64,000 nucleotides of DNA. Source: Deuterostichococcus epilithicus (Eukaryota > Chlorophyta > Trebouxiophyceae > Prasiolales > Stichococcaceae). Both the position numbers and the translations under genes were made by a program. Positions 11,801 through 24,900 of the stretch are shown here, in pieces (within the stretch, counting starts at the first letter, position 1; each line of letters begins with the position of its first letter). The notes under the pieces were generated by a model, which saw only the letters and a program-made list of their open reading frames with translations, had not been told where the DNA came from and made no database searches. Where the stretch lies: NCBI GenBank assembly GCA_033439295.1, contig JAVTLE010000017.1:186001-250000 (forward strand), given 5' to 3'.

Positions 11801-14800
11801 GTATAGCTGGGCTATCAAGAACAAGTACCGTGTTCACAAGCAGCAATGCATGTGTGTCAGAAGCCGCCTTCCGACGTTTGAGGGGTTTGCTGCTGCTGCA
11901 AAGTGGCACACACCACACACATATACGCCATCTGCACTCTCTGAAGAAATGGACTCAAAAGCACAGGCATTTCCTTCCCAGGCATATCTGTATGGAGGCT
12001 GTTTGTCTGTGCGGCACCATTGCCGCCAGCATCTTGAGGAAAGTCGGGCAACGGGCGCACGGCCTCAATAAATCCGCAGCCACCGCAACCACAAGACGGC
12101 TTCAAGAGGGGCTTCCCTGGGCTCTTTTGAAGCAACAAGCGGCTTTGGGGGGCTGGCGGGAGACTCTCACACGGTTATGGCACCACAGGGCAGTACACCA
12201 GATGGCAGTTTTCACATATGTAGGTTTCTGGGGACGGCCTGGTGCTAACCACTCCCAAACTTCCGGCTTCACATCCTAGAACTGTGGGATATGACGGAAA
12301 ACACGCTCACCAGGCCGAGGCCGACGCCATGCAGGAAAACCAGCGGCCGCAGCGCCACGCTGCCGTCACCGCCGCCGCCGCCGCCGCTGCTTCCTGCATC
12401 CCCCCGGGCGCTGTCGCCATGTGCGCGCATGCTCGCCAGACCGCCGCCGCCGGCGGGCCGCTGCGTGCTGTCCGCTGCCGCCGCCGGCCGCACCCAGAAG
12501 GCGAAGCCACCAGACATCGATCGGTCGTAGCCCTGCGTGACGGGACGCAGCGCCTCCGGGCTGGCGCCTCGGCAGTGGCTAAACTGTCATATGCTTTGTT
12601 TTGCGGCTGGCGCCCAGTCCCTGCGACCTCGCGCCGGGTGAGCATGGGCTCAGTATGCTGCGTGAGGTGCATGACACTGACCGCAACTGCTTCAGCGCCT
12701 ATGTGGATGCCAAGTGCGTCCGACACAGCGGGCGGCGCAGCAGTTGCGGCCCTTGTGGCCTTAGGCCCACAGCCGCTGCGCAGTCACACGGGCCAGCCCA
12801 CCCCAGGGCAACCGCAGCAGCGCAGCCCAGCCTGGCAGCGGTCCATGTCCAATGGTAGATGTGTACCAGGCCGGCGACACCGCAACGTCCCAACAAGCAG
12901 CAGACAAGAGCCCACAGCCCCGAGAGCAGCATGTGGCTAACCAAAAGACCACTGTTGAGAGCACCACCACATGCATTCTACATCAAGTACATATATGTCA
13001 GCCCCCTCTTCAGGCAGGCGTGTTATGACCGTTCAGGTGCTGGCCAGTTGCCCTGGCATGCTGGCGCATATGCTACGCCGCCTGCTGCAGCAAATGCCAT
13101 GCCCCTTGCCGGAGAGGCGAGAAGAACACACAGCTCTCAACCCGAGCACCACCGGCATGAAGCAGCAGACTCACCTGGCGGTGCAGCAGGAAGCGCGTGA
13201 GCAGGCCGGCCGTCTCAGAAAACAGCGGCACGATGAGAGGCTTCGGCATCACCCGCAGCGGCTCCCACAGGTGCGCCATGGGCGTGATGTCTGGGTTGGT
13301 CCCCGGCGGAAACCTGCGGCGCAGCACAAAGCACGCTGAGACATTGCACTAGGGCAAGGGATACAGGCAGCCTCCCGGAAAGCAGCGGCACGAAGGGCAG
13401 CTTTGGCCACACCATACACAACGGCTCCAGGAGGCGCGCGACCGGCACAGTGTTCCGGGGTGGTCGCCAGCATGAACCTGCAGTTGGAACTGCACGACCC
13501 AGTTCTACCTGGGAAGACCTTGGCATTCAGCGCGTCAACCCAGCGGCGGCTCCCCTCAGGACTGCTGGTCTGGCAGGAACCGGCGGCGGAGAGACCAGCA
13601 CATCGACTAGCCCGCAAGGACCGCCTCTGCTGTCGGCGGCCCGTTGCAGGCACGATGATGACGTCATGAAGTTTTCCTGATTTGAATAGGACTGTATGCT
13701 TCCACTCCTCCCCTCGGCTGTTGGCAGCAGCAACAAGGCAGTGCACTGCCCAGGCGCACGCTTGGCGTTTGGCAACCCCTCCAGGGGGCATCAGGCGCCA
13801 AGAACCGTGGGCGCACAAGGGATGCTCAGCAAGGTTGTTGTTCCAGCCCTGATCCCCCCCCGGCAGCACCTCTGCGCGCTCCGCGCAACGCACGTGTGCC
13901 ACCGTGCGGTGTGCAGCTGCTTCGGATGTCAGCGAACACGCTGCTCGCGCAGGTACCGTCTCACTGCTGTGTACATGTCTCCCTTGCCAACTGGGTCTGC
14001 CCATCGACCCACAGCGCCACAAGCGCACTCCACGAACATTCAACATTCGACGTTACAGCTCCCATGCGCCTATTCAGTTTGCTGGGTTCCAATGTTGACA
14101 GTTGGACAGCCCTTGTGTCCCACTGGACCCCTCCAAAGCTTCCTCAAAGCATGCCACGAACGCTGCGTCTCGCGCTGCGGCTCGGTATTCCTCGATGCGG
14201 TTCACAGTCTGGTGGCCAGTCTCAGCAAACGAGACACTAGTGCATGCCTGACTATCCACAACGCCCCGGCTCGTCCGGCATGCGTGCGCTGCGCACTGCT
14301 GCTCGTCTGGCTCTGTGTGACTACCCGATGACAGCCCTCAAAGCAGCGAGGGCACACCTGACGCCCCGCGGCGTCTGAGCCCGGTCCAAGAAAACGCGCT
14401 GCGCGTGGCGCTGCTGCTGAGCTATTGGTTCGACGAGTCCCGACATGGCATGTCACCAGCCCACCTGACGTCCCAGAGCGCCTCGGCCCGTTCAACGAAC
14501 GCGTGCGTCGCGCGCTGCTGCTCCGGCTCCAGCGCGCCAAAGGTGCTGCAGTAGAAGCCGTATGCCACAAAGTCCTGCACGTTGCCCCGCCGGATGGTCT
14601 GCGGAAGCCGCGAAAAATTGACTGAGTTACACATCTCACGAATGTAATAGCAGATCAGCCTCCGCCCCTGACCCCGCCAGATGGTCTGCTCAGACGACAC
14701 ACGGCTGCACCTGCAGCCGCATGTCAACCTGCTGCAGTCCATCCATAGATGGCGCATGTCACGGCCCGCGCAGACTGTGTCCTCGAGACGCGGCTGCGAT

Positions 14801-16134
14801 CCAGCACAAGCTGTGAGATTCGAGGGTGCTGCAGTGCCAGGGTGCATGTGCCTGCCCTGTGTGGATGTGCTGGCTGCGGAAGGGCCGCCGCCAGCAACTA
14901 CAGCGGCATTGCTGCAGGCACGCCTTCAGGAAAGCACCTGAGGGCAGCCCACCCTTGAGTGATCGCAGTCGGCATGCATGTGACAGGGCGCACGGGAACG
15001 GGTCACACGGAGCAGTACAGGCACTTCTGGCAGCTCGTCCCACCCCGCGGCTCCGCCCTGTGTGCTCAGTTGCTGCACGAGGTGTTGCTGCAGGCAGCAG
15101 GACGCCGGGTTTGCCGGCAGGGGCAAGAGCCTGGGGGCCAGGTAGTCCGGTTGCCACAGACTTGTGCATGCGTAGCCTAGCGAGGCAAGGACTCCACAGA
15201 CGCGACGAATTCCCAGGAAACGCACCTCAAAGGGAGCGCCGTGGAACCAGCCTGACATGAAATCCTGCAAGTCGATGACGCCGTGCAGCCGCAGGAAGCG
15301 CTCCTTGATCGCAGGGATGTCCGACACGTCCGGCACTGCCGATGCCGCATTGCATGCAGCATACCTACGGTCGCAGGCAAAACATTGGGTCAGCAGGTCG
15401 CTAAGGGCCAGTGAGAGAAACCTGTTTAGCGTCTGGCACCGCCGATGCCGGGCTGCACGCCATGCCTCTGCAAGAAGACAGCGCGGTAAATGTGCTGACG
15501 CGCTGTCGAGGGGTTGACAGGAGATGGCACACGGCAGGGAGGCCGTGTAGCAGGGGCCGCGTCAGCAAGGCGGCTCTGATGCGCTTCAACGCAGCAGGCA
15601 GCCACACTTGCAAGTGGTTCTGGGAGGAGCCGATGTTTGCACTGAAGCGGAAATGTGCTCTGCAACCGCTCCGCCACAGTGGACAGCAAACTCTTGTAAA
15701 AGCAGCAAATGCTGTGAGCAGCAGGCGGTCAATGCAGCTCACCGCAAGCACTGGTAACTCTGGAAGGCAAGCTCCGCCGCCGCATAGCCGGCCGCGCAGC
15801 GCAGGAGCAGGCTGCCAGTGGTGACCGCCAGTCCGAGCGCCGCTGCCGCCGCCGCACTGAGGCTGGCAACCGGTATCAGCGGCGACGCCAACAGCCGGCG
15901 CAGCGCCCGCCGGCCCTCCTTACCCACCGGCGGGCCGCCCGGCTGCTGATGCTGCTGATGCTGTTGTTGCTGCTGCTTGGCCACGGCTTTGCCGCCGCCA
16001 TGAGTATTGGCGTCTGCCGGACTGCCACGCAGCTGCGCCGGCCACAGCCAGCTGCAGGCGCGCCACTGCGTCTGAAGGATCAAGCCTAGGTCGATTCCCA
16101 GGGACAAGCCCTGGCTGACCTGGGGGCCGTCCAT
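8892..16134 (-). CDS. Membrane-anchored alpha/beta hydrolase (554 aa, 8 exons)
   Basis: Exons 15743-16134, 15226-15364, 14465-14598, 13175-13313, 12311-12532, 11225-11458, 9570-9745 and 8892-9120 total 1665 nt, all phases agree and all donors are GT. A Gln/His tract lies at about 53-63 and a membrane segment at about 86-112 (PLIPVASLSAAAAAALGLAV). The hydrolase fold follows: oxyanion-hole strand PLVFLHGVGLG near 331-341, nucleophile elbow AHSYGT with Ser near 405, acid loop THDDLVP near 503-509, and catalytic His in PTAGHGGF near 534. This matches a plant/algal family of membrane alpha/beta hydrolases of unknown substrate; a lipid or ester substrate is inference only. Its introns hold many decayed copies of the exon ends. 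The ATG overlaps the ATG of the divergent gene at 16133. Confidence 0.9.
9081..9350. repeat. Decayed copies of the hydrolase exon 8 5' end
   Basis: The true exon end plus acceptor at 9081-9127 is repeated at 9176-9222 with 43 of 47 bases identical and the AG acceptor kept. A weaker third copy lies near 9318-9350. Copies of the exon 7 donor end lie in the same intron near 9450-9510. Confidence 0.9.
9708..10180. repeat. Ladder of decayed copies of the hydrolase exon 7 5' end
   Basis: The true exon start and acceptor (9708-9750) is repeated at 9854-9896 with 37 of 43 bases identical, all six differences being transitions. Weaker copies begin near 10007 and 10161, giving spacing of about 146-154 bp and falling similarity with distance. 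Confidence 0.8.
10703..10790. repeat. GA-rich microsatellite in an intron
   Basis: Two runs of GAGA repeats, separated by an A/T-rich stretch, lie inside hydrolase intron 6. Confidence 0.9.
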
Positions 16135-17822
16135 GAGGACGCGTTACGTGAACGCCTTCGGCCTGGACGTCCGCGGCAACAAGTGGTGGCAAGACGATGC
16201 TGATAGACTGGAAAGGCGTCCCAGCCGGTTCGAATGGGCCCCAGGCGGGCGCAATGGCCCGGTGGACGTGACGCAGCGAAGGACCAAGAACATGCAGCAG
16301 AGAGTCTTCTTCGCAATGACCGTCTCGAATGTTGCTACGACCTCAAAAGAAGAGATGCCAAGACAGACCAAGGCGGCGTGATGCGGTGGGCGAATCCCAA
16401 CGTATGTCTCTGAAGAGGCTGTCGGACAACCCAATACGCACAATGTGCAGTGCCCAGTGATGACAAGGCGAGACGGGCTGACAGTGCGACTGAAAGACAG
16501 CAGATCCTGGTCACACCGCAGCCAAGCCGCAAGCTGGCAAGCGGCAGGCATCAACAACTTCACCCGTTGCCGCGCAGCTGCTTATGCTGGGTTTCGCCCG
16601 ATGCGGCTAGAGTCTCATGATGATCACATGCCAGCTCATTCAATTCTGCAGCTGGCAGCACCGCTGGATGAGTCTGCAGGTGCTATTCGTCGTTGCTCTG
16701 CATAACGTCTCGAGGTACCGCCAGCTGGGGTCTTGCGGTCGTGCTGCTCGTGTTGGCTGGTTCCATTTTGTACGACCTGCGAGATACCATCCCAGGTGCA
16801 GCGCATGTCACTAGCATGGACTGTCCTAAGGAGACTATTTTTCGGATACTGCACGGCTTGTTGGCCCATGTTTGTGGGGCAGAGCCGTATGGATGGGGTT
16901 CAAACATGCAGCTGATGCCTGGCAGTGCGGGTTGCTCGAGTTGCCACACATGCGGCAATGCTGCACCCTTTGTGAGCTTGTCTTGCCTGCAAGCATTCCT
17001 GTACCTGCACAGGTCAATCTCGCGGCCGCCTGCAAACTTGCAGCATGTTTTGCATCGAGATTGGTGCGTCGGCTGCGCCTTCACCCTGCGTTTGTATGAC
17101 GCCTGGCACATGTCCTACTACCTTGTCAGTTATCCCTCAGCAGCGTGGTGCTTTATGCAGGCTCACATGACAACCCGTGCCGGTGCAAGGTGAGTCGCCC
17201 GATCGGGATGCGAGCTCGTAAATTTTGTTCTGGGAATGCAGCTGCCAGACTTCATTTGTTGATTTGTGCACTGCTGCTTCTGCGTCCTGCAGGTCATTGG
17301 CCCCACCTTTGGCTTCCTCTGCGCCATAGTGCTGGCCATCATCTGCTGGCCCTGCGGCGTGCTGGTGGGTGGAAGAAGCACGCATTCGCATACACGCTGC
17401 AGCTGCAAGCATTGAAGGACATTCTCGACAGACTGGTGTGTTCAGATCCAATGTATCACTGCCTTAAGGTGTGGTGCTGCTCACGGAGCCTTGCCGACCG
17501 GCTATTTGCGACGCCAGTGACCACATGGCGATCAGTCTCCGCCGCCATTCCCTTCTAGGTGAGTGACGCAGAATACTGCACAGAGAGGCGGGCAGGATGT
17601 ACCAATGTGCATCTGCAGAGCCCCGAATGCACAGGGTATCCCTGGTTTCCCTCGGGAGGGTGACTGGCTTGGCACTGGCTGGCAACATCCTTTGGTGTCG
17701 GGGCGAGGTGGGCAGCATGCTTATCGCTTCGTAATCAATCACTGGTGGTGTCAAATCTCTCGCTTGCTGACACCATGCAGGTTGCAGGCGCTGTCGAGGA
17801 GGACGCCTGGTGGGCACCGTAG
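16133..17822 (+). CDS. Small two-TM membrane protein (98 aa, 5 exons)
   Basis: Exons 16133-16215, 16725-16795, 17161-17189, 17293-17364 and 17781-17822 total 297 nt with all phases matching. The protein has a polar N terminus (RYVNAFGLDVRGNKWWQ), a membrane helix WGLAVVLLVLAGSILYDL, a cysteine-bearing loop DNPCRCK, a second helix FGFLCAIVLAIICWPCGVL and a short acidic tail ending in WWAP. The second helix recalls BRI3-like proteins, but no family is firmly recognised. The first intron needs a GC donor (AAAG|GCGTCC). The start codon overlaps that of the minus-strand hydrolase by two bases, so at least one of the two starts, or the usual promoter arrangement, is unusual. Confidence 0.6.
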
Positions 17823-18629
17823 GAGATGGGCTGCCTGTGAACCACGCCAGTTAGGCCGCCTGTTATTCGAGAATGGGGCTGCAGTCGGGTCTCCGGATCA
17901 GCCTCATCAGACGCTACACCTCTGTGGCCGGCAGCTGGCGGACGGGCGGTGCCATGTGTGGCCACAGCATCTGAGTGAAGCCTGCCAGGTCGGCGGAGTA
18001 GCGAGTGTCGCAAAACATGTGCCTTGATGAACTTCTGTCCCACAAGCCATGTGTACAAGCGATGAAGTGCCAGTTTGAGGGCGACTGAGAGAGGTATACT
18101 TCCAGACAGACTCCACCATGACCCATATGTGCGCTTGCCCATCTCCTCTGGCATACAGCATGCGAGGCAGCAATCTTATAATGACAAAGTACGATCATCG
18201 GACCGCCATTCTCCCTGTGCTCAGGCAAACAGGCCTTGCGCAGTCGCAGCGGTGACTGCCGTGCCCAGCAGCCGGTGCACACGAGCCGTCCGATGAAACT
18301 GCATGCGCATCAGCCTGCCATTGTCAGTGAGGCATAATGAGTATGGATGAGTCACACGGTAGCAACTCACGGATGCGCGGATCACACTGATACTGCGTCT
18401 ATGAAGCCCATGCGCCTGGCAGATGCAATCCGGTTGTCATCGGCTTGATGACATCAACCGTATGCCGCCGCTGCCTAGTAATATAACTAGAGACAGCGGC
18501 GGCGCTGCCCGTTTGCCGGTCATCAGCATCACGTCGTGCGTCTTTGCACCCAGCACAATCAAGCAGTTGGGCTGGAACCTCAAGCAAAGACCTAATATCC
18601 CTCCGCTCATCCCAGCACTCTCAAGCCAC

Positions 18630-18799
18630 CTCAACCTCATGCCACAGCAGGTGTGCGTCGGGGTCAGGGCAGACTGTGAAGTTCCGATCAGCGGACATCA
18701 CGTACCAGGGCGTGCGAAGCTCCGTCAGCCCCAGGGCGGTCGCGTTGGCCAGGATGTCGCCGGCCAGGCGCTCAAGCTCTAGGAACTGCACAATGACGG
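18630..18799 (-). CDS. Isolated well-supported exon of an unrecognised protein
   Basis: The acceptor CACCCACAG precedes the exon and donor GAG|GTGGCT follows; 56 codons are open. The sequence (FLELERLAGDILANATALGL, then TPWYVMSADRNFTVCPDPD) is clearly protein-like, with a probable helix and a conserved-looking aromatic/Cys motif. Neighbouring exons were not resolved: candidate pieces are around 18437-18640 (PNCLIVLGAKTHDVMLMTGK) and a possible C terminus at 17735-18154. I do not recognise the family. Confidence 0.5.
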
Positions 18800-20769
18800 C
18801 TGTGGGTGGCCCACGCCGTGGGCCCCACGGGCATGGATGCGGACGTGGTATCATCGGGTGGGTCGTTGCGGTGTCAGAGACGTTGCTGGGCAACCTGCCA
18901 GCCTGCAACTTGTTGGGCAGCCGCCCACGTGCGCAGCAGTGTAGCAATGCCCGCGGCAGGCAAGCGCTACATCCTGGCGACCAGCCCCGCTACCCCATGC
19001 ACCACGCACGACGTCATGCTGATGCCACGATACATGCTGGCAGGGTGGTCATCGCAAGGTGTGCAGCGGGCGACAGGCTCAATGCACGGCTTTTTGAGTT
19101 TTCCAGAGTTGAAATCACAGAGATTTCGCATCTGGATGAGCGGCCAGGAAGGCGGTGGTTGCCGCCTGCAGCAGCGATTTGTGGCGCGCTACGCGCTGGC
19201 TGAAGGCGACCGTTCGCCTCCGGCCCTAATCGTGACGCAGGTGCCGTCTTAGTGTCAGATGTCAGCTTGCCAGCCTACTGGTAAGCTCCTCAGCATGCAC
19301 AGGTGACGGGACATGCTCAACCGAGGCTGAAACCGCCGACAGGCGGCTGAGACCCGCTACGCCTGTCAACAGCACAGACCCAGCAGCCGCTGTTGAGCAT
19401 GCTTCAACTTGCAAGTGGCATGCTGTCAGGCATCTGACGCTCACTGGGCAGCCGCTAGAGTCGCAATATAGGTCCTGCATGCGATGCGCTTGAAAAGACG
19501 ACCATTTGCAGTGGGGCTGGCGGCGCGCAAGCTCACCGCAGTCTGCTGGCTGCTGGCCCCGCCCTCTTGCTGCACTGCAAGGGGCGCCAGCACTGTGGGA
19601 TTCGGCACGCCCAAGCAGAAACCTGCATGCAGATCACCCGCAGCATATCGTGATCAGCAGTCAGCTGTTGCCAGAGCTCGACTTGCTTCAGCATGATTAT
19701 CCAATATCGTTGTCACATGTATAGTAAGAGCATCGTTCCTGTCGTGGCCAAACACCCGAGCGTTTATTATGTGGATTCTTGTATAATGCAACATGCCAGC
19801 ACGCTGGTATCTGGAACTGGAGCGCCACTGTAATTGATGACAGGCACACTTGCGGGCGCCGGTGGAGAAGAGACGTCCGACTCCGCGCATCACTCTGCCA
19901 ACAATAATGGCCGCCGGGTCCAGAATAGTGCTCGCTCCTGCAAGGCTGAGGTAACTGCACACCAAACACATGGGCCACTCAGTAGCTTCAAACCACTATC
20001 TTTGGTTTGCTTCCAAATCGGGCGACGATCACGATATGATAACGGGCAGCCGGCTCCCGCCCAACAATCGAGGCAAGATTGTGGTGAGAGTGGTGTATAC
20101 TGACAGGAGTGTGCACTACCTGTTTCTGATGTCCATCAGAGCACCTTTGTTTCAAGTGCCACGACAAGGCGCCAGCAGCACTGCGAGCACACTTGCAACC
20201 CCATGCCGCAGCAGAGGCCGGACAGGCGGCGCATATAATGTGTCATGTGTGCCGCAATGTGGTGGCGTGTTCGCATTCAGATGCAGGGCTGCATGCCCTG
20301 GCTGTATCAAGCACGACATCCATATATACCTGAGTGCAGGACCTGCTGCAGACTATGCATGGAATCTGACGACGCCTACGTAGCTAGAGCGGCAGGCTCC
20401 AGATGCTGCTCGCCCACCCACCTCCTGAAAAAGATTGGGGGACGAAATGAAGACGGGCGAAGTCAGGTTGGCAAACGGTGGGTTGATCAAAGACTCCTGG
20501 ATGCCCAGAAGACATACAGTCGTGGCAACGCTCACCAGTAAAATGTACATAATGTCAATGTTACCAGCAAATGAATGGCATCCGCTCTGGGAGCAAGCGG
20601 CATCTGCCTTGAATGACTCAGTTTTTTGCTGAGCATGCGCAACAGGACTCCTGAATGCATGCAAGCCATGTCTCGGGAACCAACTTCCAGCAGCAATCAT
20701 GGAAAATGCTGTCCTTTCCTCTAGCAGGCATCTGCTGCAGTCTATATGCAATTTGAGTTTCTGATGCAT
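18800..20769. other. Unassigned region, AT-richer than its surroundings
   Basis: A minus-strand stretch at 20353-20530 (ESLINPPFANLTSPVF) has acceptor-like and donor-like ends and may be a downstream exon of the GDSL gene. Otherwise no coherent exon chain was found. Confidence 0.3.
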
Positions 20770-21441
20770 ATGTTGAAGTGTGCCGCAGTCGTGGCGCCGC
20801 CTGTGGCATAGTCCAGCAGCGGCAACCCATATGCCGCTGCAACGTGCTCGATGGAGACTGGACCATTCGTTGCTGAAGCGTCCTCGAAAGTACGGCGGCG
20901 GAGGAAACGTCTATCTGCAATGCGGCACTACACATAGTCAGTAGTGTCATGCCCTGCGTGCACCTCTATGGGCTTTGGGATGGCATTATCCGGGGTGGTG
21001 CAGTGAAGGTCCCTGTTTCGTGCGAACCTGGTGTTGTGCCATCATGACTGACAGTGTGTGTATGTCCGAGGAAGTCGCGGGCTGCGGGCAGCCCGCCGCT
21101 GTGTTGGTGTGCAGCAGAAGCGAATCGAGTTGGTACACGTAGCACCAGTGCTGTGTGCGGATTGCAGGAAAATTTCTCGAAAAGATGCCATGCCTTAGGG
21201 GTCTGCAGAGTCGCCCTGATGAGCCTTGCGTAGCCATCACCTACCATCTCGCGAAGCACACACGCCCTGATGAGGGCTATACAGGATTGGTCAGAAATGC
21301 CGTAGGTGCCAGCAGCCAAGCAGAAACAGTTGCATCACCGTTGTCCGACAGGGAATCGCCAAACACCACAATTCGTCGTGAACTGTCCGCTGACACGATA
21401 CCGACGATGCTGCATGCTAAAGCCAGGGACGCATATATCAT
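20770..21441 (-). CDS. GDSL-type secreted esterase/lipase, N-terminal exons
   Basis: Exon 21283-21441 starts at ATG with a signal peptide (MIYASLALACSIVGIVSA) and carries the block I motif VVFGDSLSDNG, whose Ser is the nucleophile. The next exon begins near 20910 after an AG acceptor and encodes PPPPYFRGRFSN then GPVSIEHVAAAYGLPLLDYA and TGGATT, the block II region with its conserved Gly. One extra base near 20876 separates the two parts of this exon, probably a sequence error. The downstream part with the Asp/His of the catalytic site was not located. Probable role: hydrolysis of extracellular esters or lipids. It lies tail-side of the mannanase gene on the same strand. Confidence 0.72.
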
Positions 21442-21912
21442 GCGAAGAACTCCTGCAGCGATCATATTGTGTGATTCGGCGGGAGTAAAGAACTGGTGAC
21501 AAGCAAGTATGACCTCCCCAACCAAATATGACCTCTCCTAGATTCGTCAGGTTCCCGTGATGTGGTAGGAAAATTGCACGTGCAGTGGATGCCGCCGCAA
21601 ATTCCGCTGCCATGGTGTTGGCGTGTTTGGCATTGTTTGGCAATGTAGAGCTCAATGAGACTCCTTTCCTTCAACTCACTAAATTCGATGCTGACTGCCG
21701 CTTATCATGTCTCGCAATAAAAGCACTCGCTTAATGAACAAAGTTTCAAGCCACTATTCTGTTATTATGGTATGAGGAGGGCACGCATGGCAGTGATGAA
21801 AGTGATATTAGCATCCAGTACGTACCGATGTCGTCATCAGCAGCACGCGCAATGCGCTGCCAAACAATAGCTACAATCTGCCCTTGCGTGACCATGTTTC
21901 TGGTGCAATGCC

Positions 21913-24900
21913 TCATCTCTGCTGGAGGTGTCTCCGACAGCAGTCGCGGCAGGCTCGCCAAACTGTCCTCATCAGGGGGTGTTGGAGTCTGCCACATTTG
22001 ACGCCGCCACCGTAGGCGCCACCTCTGCCGGCGTCGTGGCCAGCGGCGCGGCCTTCGCGGGAGCTGCGACCGTCGGCGCGGCCTCTGCCGGCCGCCGCGG
22101 GCGTGGCAGAGAGCGCCGACTTGACCGCAGCGGCGGGCGCGGCAGTCGGCGCCGCCGTTGGGTGAGCCACCGGTAGCGCGGCAGCAGCGGACGCTCGGGG
22201 AACGCAGCCGGCCACAATGCGGCGCGGCTGATCATTGATGAAGCTGGCATGGCCCTTCACCAGCCTGCACGCAGCGATACGATGCCGAAATTAGGATTTT
22301 CAATCAGGTTCTCGTTCTCCCATTCCTTTTCCATTGACTGGCGACGCCGCAGCCGCCCTGCAGCAGATGGGCGGTGCAGGCTGCAGTGGGGTGTCGTGGT
22401 GGACGCATGCAAAGCGGACATCCGCTCGTGATTTTGGCCCCGGTCTGATGCTGCATGCTGCCCTGCTTGCCGGGCCTTCCCCCCCGATCCGGTCCTCAGT
22501 GCAATGGCCTTCATACAATGGTGGTTGAGTGCTGCAGTCTGCAGGCATGAAGCGCCAACCCCAACCACATGATCAACCTACAACAAGTGTCATTGCCCTC
22601 AACGTCGCAGACGGCGCGCATGTGCCCAGGGATGGCTGCTTTCTGCTGGGTGCAGTAAAAGGGTTCGACTCACCCGAAGGTGGTGTCGTTGCTCTCGACG
22701 CCGCGGTCGCCGCGCGTACGATCCGGGAAGGTCCACTCCCAGAACAGCGCCGCCCGCAGCGGCCGCCCCGCCGCCAGGCTGACCTTTACCTGCTGGTATG
22801 TTGCCCTGCAGGATGTATCATACGGAAGGCTACAACCAGAGACGAGCTTTCGCCGGTGTCCGGGTCCCACTGCCACTTGTACAGCTACGCATCTGCAGAT
22901 CAAGGTTCGCGTCATTCCAGTACAGCAACCGCACAGTGTCCCGAGCTGCCTCAATCTTTGCAACACTTGAAAGGAGAAGGATGACCGATGAAGGTATTAG
23001 AGGCTGTGCCTGAAGTAGGGATCCCGTGTTGCGGCAATGTCGTGGTTGGTATTGGGGCCAATGACCACCTGCACGGCAGGAACATTAGAAATAAGAGATG
23101 TTGCGTCAATCATATGGATGAGCTCGGATCATTCATTGCAGCAGCAAATGTTGCGGCTCATGCAGCAGATGATGTAAGGAAGAGCCCCTGGCAGCAGTCG
23201 GCACGATTTGCTCCCTCCAGCGGGCATACACCATGCTACATATGCATGGCATGTGCATAATCATTAAGGCGGAGTCAAGGAAATGCCACGATTGGCCCAC
23301 ACCCCCCTACTTCGCACCTTCGCTTCCTGTGGTGCCTCCTGGCCGTCAGTGCAGAATAGTTGTGGGAGCTGACCGACGTTTTAGCCAGTTTATGCGAGAG
23401 TGTGTGTCCAGCGCACCATGTCGTTGGCATTGGTGGACGCGATCTTACCAAACTCCTCCAGCACCAGCGGTTTCCCTGGCAGCAGCGCCTCCGTCGCCAG
23501 CTGGTGTCCCTCAGTGAACAGCGGCACCAGCCGCACCTCTGCATGCATGCAAAAGCAGGAAGTGAGCTGAACGTACTCGGAACACAAAGTAGGCTCTGTC
23601 GAAGGTTCCTTCGCACGAGTGGGTTCAGCCCCTGGCAGCAGGCATCAGTTGTCAGCTGGGGCCTACATAGGAAAACAACAGCATCAGGCGCATAGCTAAG
23701 TGACAAGATCCAATTATCTGAGTGCGATCGCGAACAAGGACAAGGTTACAAAAATCTGCGGGGACATCCACCGCCAGCTGGTGGCCCTTTGTCCTGAACA
23801 CCGGCACCAGGCGCTCGTCTGCCGTCCTCGGTTCGGCCTGGACTGAAGTCGAAAACGGGTCAGACTGGCGCTAACTGCTTTTTCTATTGCCGTTCATCTG
23901 GGCTGGTGATCGTTCGAGTTGCAGTGACAACAGCTGCGTGGCCGTCGATACCAGCATCATCAACGGGAACATGCATGTTCCCAAAACGGGAACTCGTCGA
24001 AGGAGCAGGCCTCTCGCTGCTGCCTGTTTACTGCTGGCAGCCATGGACTTAGCGGCTCAGACAGACCAGGCTCACCGGTGGTGTTCCAGTTGTCGGGCCA
24101 CAAGTGGAAGGCGGCGTAGTCGATGTTCGGGCTCGAGTGCTGCCCCACAAAGTCCTGTGGTGCACATTTATATCAAAATCAGTGGATGTCTGTCCTTGTT
24201 TGCTGTCTGCTGGAAGACATATGGGCCCACACACGCTCGCGTGCTGCCCCACAAAGTCCTGCAGGCCACAGACCTGAAAACTTTTCAAGAGTCGACTTGA
24301 CTAGCTGCAGAGGTGCATGCAACAGTAGTGTCAATTGAGATGGTTCGGTCTTTCCTCTGAGCTCGTGTGAGAAGGACGCATTATCCCCACCATTATCAGA
24401 TGGAAGCAGATCCTTCATGACAGGCAGGATTCTTTGGGGCGGGTTGCCAGCTAGATGAGGGCGCGCCTGGCCAATGCGGCCGGACCAGCCGGGCGCAACA
24501 TTGCCGGGGGTGCCGAAGGGGTTGTACTGCGCATAGGGGGTGCCCTCCAAGAAGAAGCCCTCCTCCCCCAGCGTCACCTGCAGCAAAGATAGAGCTGTCC
24601 TCTTCGATTTTGTTAGCCATGCATCGACTCTTAGGCGCCGAAAAGAGGTTGTACCTTCAATGTACTACCTCCTCCGCAGGTGGCACCTGCCATCAGATGA
24701 CCCGAGAGGCTTCACAGTGCACCAGGCTGCAACGGCTTCCAGCCTTGGTTCACCATATCGATCACGGATGGGCGGCTCACCATGTGATTGGGGTCCACAG
24801 TCTTCATGAAGGCAGCCATCTGGTTGACCCACGTCGTCACCGGCCCTGGGTTGCCTGCCGAGCGACACAGCACCCACTCAGCGCCTTCCAAGCTGTGCAG

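Noticed and set aside
18500-19040. Inverted repeat around THDVMLM-encoding sequence (about 18524 and 19007), considered as transposon ends
   Set aside because: Only about 18 bases match, with no target-site duplication or transposase.
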